Positions 7,965-11,078 of a stretch of 11,078 nucleotides of DNA are shown here, piece by piece. The notes under the pieces were generated by a model. That model had not been told where the DNA came from. It saw nothing but the letters and a program-made list of their open reading frames with translations, and made no database searches. Origin of the DNA: Gemmatimonas phototrophica (lineage in GTDB: Bacteria > Gemmatimonadota > Gemmatimonadetes > Longimicrobiales > Gaopeijiaceae); assembly GCA_945876015.1 (NCBI GenBank), contig CAMCNM010000039.1:1-11078 (forward strand), given 5' to 3'. Position 1 is the first letter of the stretch, and every line of letters begins with the position of its first letter. Both the position numbers and the translations under genes were made by a program.

Positions 7965-9200
7965 CTACTCCTCGTGAGCCAGCCGGGCCGCCATGCCCAC
8001 CGCCAACCAGGAGGTGAGGAGGAAGGTGCCGCCGTAGCTCACGAAGGGAAGCGGGATGCCGGTGATGGGCACGATCCCCACGGTCATCCCTGTGTTCACG
8101 AAGATATGGACCAGCCAGACGCCGAAGATACCGAACAGCACCAGGCCGGCAAAGGGATCGTTCGCCTCCTCGGCCATCTTCACCAGGCGGTAGAGGATGT
8201 AGCCGAAAAGGATCAGGGCGATCCCCACCCCCACGAACCCGAGCTCCTCCCCGATCACGCTGAAGATGAAGTCGGTGTGCTGCTCGGGGAGGAAGCCGAA
8301 TTTCTTCTGCGTACCGAGCAGGAACCCCTTCCCCCCGATCCCGCCGCTGCCGATCGCCACCTTGGACTGGAGCAGGTTGTAGCCGGCTCCCCTAGGATCG
8401 ACGTTGGGATCCAGGAACACGAGCAGGCGGTTCTGCTGGTACGGCTCGAGCGACTTCCAGAGCGGACTCGCGATCGCGCCCGCCGCGACGTTGACTAGGA
8501 TGACCGCCGCCGACTCGTACAGGAAGAGGCGGTAGCGGAAGAGATAGAGGATCAGGAGGAGAATGACGATGTAGCCCGACCAGATGCGCGTGTCGAACGA
8601 GAGGATCAGCCCCGCGAGCGGGCTCGCCACGAGCAGCAGCATGAGCGGCGGCGTACCCGCCCAGTAGAGCATCGCGTAGAGGAGCCCGACGAACACCATC
8701 CCGGAGCCCAGGTCGGGCTGGAGCATCACGAAGGCGAGCGGAGCGCCGACCACCATCCCCGGCGCGAGCAGGTCGCGGAGACCCGTGGGAGGCTCGGCAC
8801 GGTTGGAGAGCAGCCGGGCCAACGCGAGCACCGTCGCCATCTTGGCCAGCTCGGACGGCTGGAACTTGAACGATCCGAAGCCGATCCAGCTCTTCGTGCT
8901 CTCGGCGGTGCCCGCGCCGGTTCCGACCACGAGCGTCGCGGCCAGCAGCACCAACGCGATCACGTACGCCGGGATCGCGATCCACTCCCACCAGCGGGGC
9001 GAGATCCGCGCGACCACCGTGAACGACACGAGCGCGATCACGAACCAGAGCGCCTGCTTCTGCCACACGTCGGTCACGACCGGGTTGGGCGTGTTCACCT
9101 GCCCCGCGGAGTAGACCATTGCGATTCCGAACAGCGAGAGGAGGAAGACCGCCAGGACGAAGCGGCCGTCCACCGCCCACTTTTCGAGGAATCGGAGCAT
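7965..9200 (-). CDS. rodA: Rod shape-determining protein RodA (SEDS peptidoglycan glycosyltransferase)
   Basis: SEDS-family glycosyltransferase that polymerises lipid II into glycan strands in the inner membrane and pairs with PBP2, encoded immediately upstream. The 411-residue protein is largely hydrophobic with about ten membrane segments. Family motifs seen are FQPSELAK (113-120), QPDLGSGMVF (161-170), DPRGAGYNLLQSKVAIGSGG (268-287), FLPEQHTDFIFSVIGEELG (303-321) and PLPFVSYGGT (383-392). D310 in HTDFIF aligns with the essential aspartate of E. coli RodA (D262). The length is a little above E. coli RodA (370). The ATG at 9200 follows the mrdA stop by 4 bases and has no clear Shine-Dalgarno sequence, so translation is probably coupled to mrdA. 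RodA rather than FtsW is favoured because of the mrdA neighbour. Confidence 0.96.
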   Translation of the reverse strand: MLRFLEKWAVDGRFVLAVFLLSLFGIAMVYSAGQVNTPNPVVTDVWQKQALWFVIALVSFTVVARISPRWWEWIAIPAYVIALVLLAATLVVGTGAGTAESTKSWIGFGSFKFQPSELAKMATVLALARLLSNRAEPPTGLRDLLAPGMVVGAPLAFVMLQPDLGSGMVFVGLLYAMLYWAGTPPLMLLLVASPLAGLILSFDTRIWSGYIVILLLILYLFRYRLFLYESAAVILVNVAAGAIASPLWKSLEPYQQNRLLVFLDPNVDPRGAGYNLLQSKVAIGSGGIGGKGFLLGTQKKFGFLPEQHTDFIFSVIGEELGFVGVGIALILFGYILYRLVKMAEEANDPFAGLVLFGIFGVWLVHIFVNTGMTVGIVPITGIPLPFVSYGGTFLLTSWLAVGMAARLAHEE

Positions 9201-9204
9201 CGTG

Positions 9205-11078
9205 CTATTGGGTGACTGGGGGGAGCACGTGGGGCGGCCAGGCGCGCTGGCCGTACCAGTACGTCTCTCCGAGCGTCTGCACCGTGTCCACCGGAATCCC
9301 GTACTTCCGGCGCAGGTAGAAGTCGGCCGTCTTCGACGCGATCGGGCCGGCGATGCCGGCTCCGCTTATGCAATACTCGCAAAGCACGACTACGACGATC
9401 TCGGGCGGCTTGCCGAGCGGTCCCGCGAGCGCGGCGAACCAGGCGTGGTCGCCCGCCAGTCCCTGGAGCGAGAGCGTGTTCTGACCGGTGCCGGTCTTCC
9501 CGACCAGATCCCAGTAGCGCAGCGAGGACAGATACGCGGTCCCGCCCGGTCCCGTCACCTGCCGCATCCCCTGGCGGAGCGCCGCGAGCCCTTCCGGGCT
9601 CAGCTTGAGCGTGAAGCCCTCCGGCGCATCCTTTCGCCCCGTGAAGAGGCTCGGGGCCGGAGCCGACCCATCGCGCGCGAGCGCCGTGTAGAACTGCGCC
9701 ATCTTGAGCGGCGTCTGCGAGTTGGGGCCCTGACCGATCGCGAGCGACAGCGTCTCGCTCTCGTTCGGCATGTAGTTGAACCTGGTCTTCCAGAACTGTA
9801 CGTCGGTGGGCCAGATGCCCGCCTTCTCCTCCGGGAGGTCGATCCCGCAGCGCTGGCTCAGGCCGATGTTGTTGGTGCCCTCCTCGAGCAGCCGCGCCAG
9901 GCCGATCTTCAGCCCCAGCTGATAGAAGTAGACGTCGCACGAGTGCTGAATCGCTCCGGCCAGGTCGAGCGATCCGTGCCCCGCCGGCTTCCAGCATCGC
10001 CAGTATCGATTTCCGTACTGCATTCCGCCGTTGCACGCGATCGGCATGTGGTCGTCCGGGCCGATCACGCCGAGCTCGAGCGCAATCGCGCTGGTCGCCA
10101 GCTTGAAGGTGGAGGCCGGCGGGTAGAGCCCGAGCACAGAGCGGTTGTAGAGCGGCTTGCTCGGGTCGGTGTTCAGCTGCTTCCAGAGCTCCGGATCGAT
10201 GCCCCCGACGAAGTCATTGGGATCGAACGTGGGCGCCGAGTAGAGCGCGAGAAGGCTCCCGTCGACCGGGTCGATCGCCACCACCGAGCCCATGCGATCT
10301 TTCGGGAAAATCCGGTGGATCCATTCCTGCAGCTCGAGGTCGATCGAGAGGCGCAGGTCGCCTCCCGCCACACCGGGCTGCGACATCGAACCGGAGAAGT
10401 CGCCCACGATCCGTCCCTTGGCGTCCACCTCGACGTACCGGACGCCGGCCTGCCCCTGCAGGATGCTCTCGTATTGGCGCTCGATGCCGGTCTTCCCGAC
10501 GATCATCCCCTGCTGGTAGCGGTCCTTGGGGAACAGATCCGTCCCGATCTCCTCGGCATTGATCTCCCCGATGTAGCCCAGGATGTGCGACACCGCGGGC
10601 CCGCCTGCGTAGCGCCGCTGCGGACGCATCTCCACGTAGACGTTCGGGAACTCGCCCCGGCGCTCGAGCAGCGCGGCCGCCGCATCGAGTCCGACGTCCG
10701 CGCTCACCGTGAGCGGCTGGCGCGGGTAGCGGCGCACCGTCGCGTCAAGCCGCGAGACCTGGACGTCGGTGAGCTTCACGTACTGCCGGAGCTGCTCGAC
10801 GGTTGCCATGATCGAGTCGCGCGACGCGGGCAGGATCGTCACCGCGTAGCCCGGCACGTTGTCCGCGATGATGCGTCCGTTGCGATCGAAGATCGTGCCG
10901 CGCGGAGCGGGCACGTCGAGGCGCTTCAGCCGGTTCTGCTCGGCCTGGAGCTTGTAGTCGCTCGACGCGAGGACCTGGACACGGAAGAACGACCCGACCA
11001 GAACCGTGAACATGAAGAAGAGCCCGAACATCGCCCCGAGGGCCCGCCGGCGTCGCGCGTGCGGATGCTGCGTTTTCA
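9205..11078 (-). CDS. mrdA: Penicillin-binding protein 2 (rod-shape transpeptidase), 5' end cut by window edge
   Basis: Class B penicillin-binding protein that cross-links peptidoglycan during lateral-wall elongation, working with RodA in the elongasome on the outer face of the inner membrane. Numbering from the ATG at 11031: a membrane anchor at about 1-20, a PBP-dimer/pedestal region at about 40-210 and a transpeptidase domain at about 245-575. The catalytic STFK (SxxK) is at 307-310, SCD (SxN-type) at 364-366 and KTGTGQ at 512-517. From that ATG the length is 608 residues, slightly short of the usual 620-650. The frame stays open upstream to the window end and adds a basic stretch (KTQHPHARRRR), as expected before a signal anchor. 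The true start is therefore probably the codon ending in TG at 11077-11078, just off the edge. C333, C346, H352 and C365 look like a metal site, and C551/C554 form an unusual CxxC. The stop (TAG) is 4 bases before rodA. Confidence 0.96.
   Translation of the reverse strand, partial: KTQHPHARRRRALGAMFGLFFMFTVLVGSFFRVQVLASSDYKLQAEQNRLKRLDVPAPRGTIFDRNGRIIADNVPGYAVTILPASRDSIMATVEQLRQYVKLTDVQVSRLDATVRRYPRQPLTVSADVGLDAAAALLERRGEFPNVYVEMRPQRRYAGGPAVSHILGYIGEINAEEIGTDLFPKDRYQQGMIVGKTGIERQYESILQGQAGVRYVEVDAKGRIVGDFSGSMSQPGVAGGDLRLSIDLELQEWIHRIFPKDRMGSVVAIDPVDGSLLALYSAPTFDPNDFVGGIDPELWKQLNTDPSKPLYNRSVLGLYPPASTFKLATSAIALELGVIGPDDHMPIACNGGMQYGNRYWRCWKPAGHGSLDLAGAIQHSCDVYFYQLGLKIGLARLLEEGTNNIGLSQRCGIDLPEEKAGIWPTDVQFWKTRFNYMPNESETLSLAIGQGPNSQTPLKMAQFYTALARDGSAPAPSLFTGRKDAPEGFTLKLSPEGLAALRQGMRQVTGPGGTAYLSSLRYWDLVGKTGTGQNTLSLQGLAGDHAWFAALAGPLGKPPEIVVVVLCEYCISGAGIAGPIASKTADFYLRRKYGIPVDTVQTLGETYWYGQRAWPPHVLPPVTQ

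Noticed and set aside
9095..10036. Open frame of about 310 codons on the minus strand in another frame within mrdA
   Set aside because: It overlaps the PBP2 transpeptidase domain, whose motifs are intact in the main frame; the alternative product is Arg/Gly/Ala-rich with no domain.

Overview
This window is one unbroken run of eight housekeeping genes, all on the minus strand, so it reads from the right-hand end (11078) to the left (1). In transcription order they are mrdA (PBP2, cut at its 5' end by the window edge), rodA, accD, folC, hisS, proS, lysA and guaA. Every one is recognisable from catalytic motifs and has a normal length. No tRNA, rRNA, CRISPR array, insertion sequence, phage gene or integrase was seen.

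Layout. 11078-7965 is the end of a rod-shape (mre/mrd) operon: the PBP2 transpeptidase and its partner, the SEDS glycosyltransferase RodA. 7946-5764 holds accD-folC, a pairing familiar from many bacteria. After a 78-base gap, the largest gap between two genes in the window, come two aminoacyl-tRNA synthetase genes, hisS and proS, overlapping by 8 bases (5685-2934). They are followed by lysA (2952-1648) and guaA (1646-96). Junction spacings in order are +4, +18, +5, +78, -8, -19 and +1 bases, so almost the whole run looks like one translationally coupled operon. The folC-hisS gap is the only place for an obvious internal promoter. The last 95 bases after guaA hold GC-rich inverted repeats that may end the transcript or be part of a dispersed repeat.

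How the genes work together. PBP2 and RodA polymerise and cross-link lateral-wall peptidoglycan. AccD supplies malonyl-CoA for membrane lipid. FolC retains folates for one-carbon metabolism, and GuaA makes GMP, so both serve nucleotide supply. LysA drains meso-diaminopimelate, a likely wall precursor, into lysine. HisS and ProS charge tRNAs. The common theme is growth, not a specialised system.

Organism. The DNA is strongly GC-rich, with long antisense shadow frames. A meso-DAP/lysine pathway and a rod-shape system point to a rod-shaped, probably Gram-negative (diderm) bacterium. The ProRS is of the archaeal/eukaryotic type without the editing insertion. The HisRS is a divergent form with an RDF-type N-terminus and no motif 3 arginine, resembling forms I associate with Planctomycetes and FCB-type phyla. 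An uncultivated, GC-rich lineage of the FCB/Gemmatimonadota/Eisenbacteria kind would fit, but this is a weak inference.

I found no previously undescribed system. The points most worth a second look are protein-level: the HisRS without the motif 3 arginine, the predicted Cys/Cys/His/Cys metal site and the C-terminal CxxC in PBP2, and the ProRS that has lost all but one of its zinc-site cysteines. At the DNA level they are start signals nested in upstream coding sequence and the repeat-rich tail after guaA.
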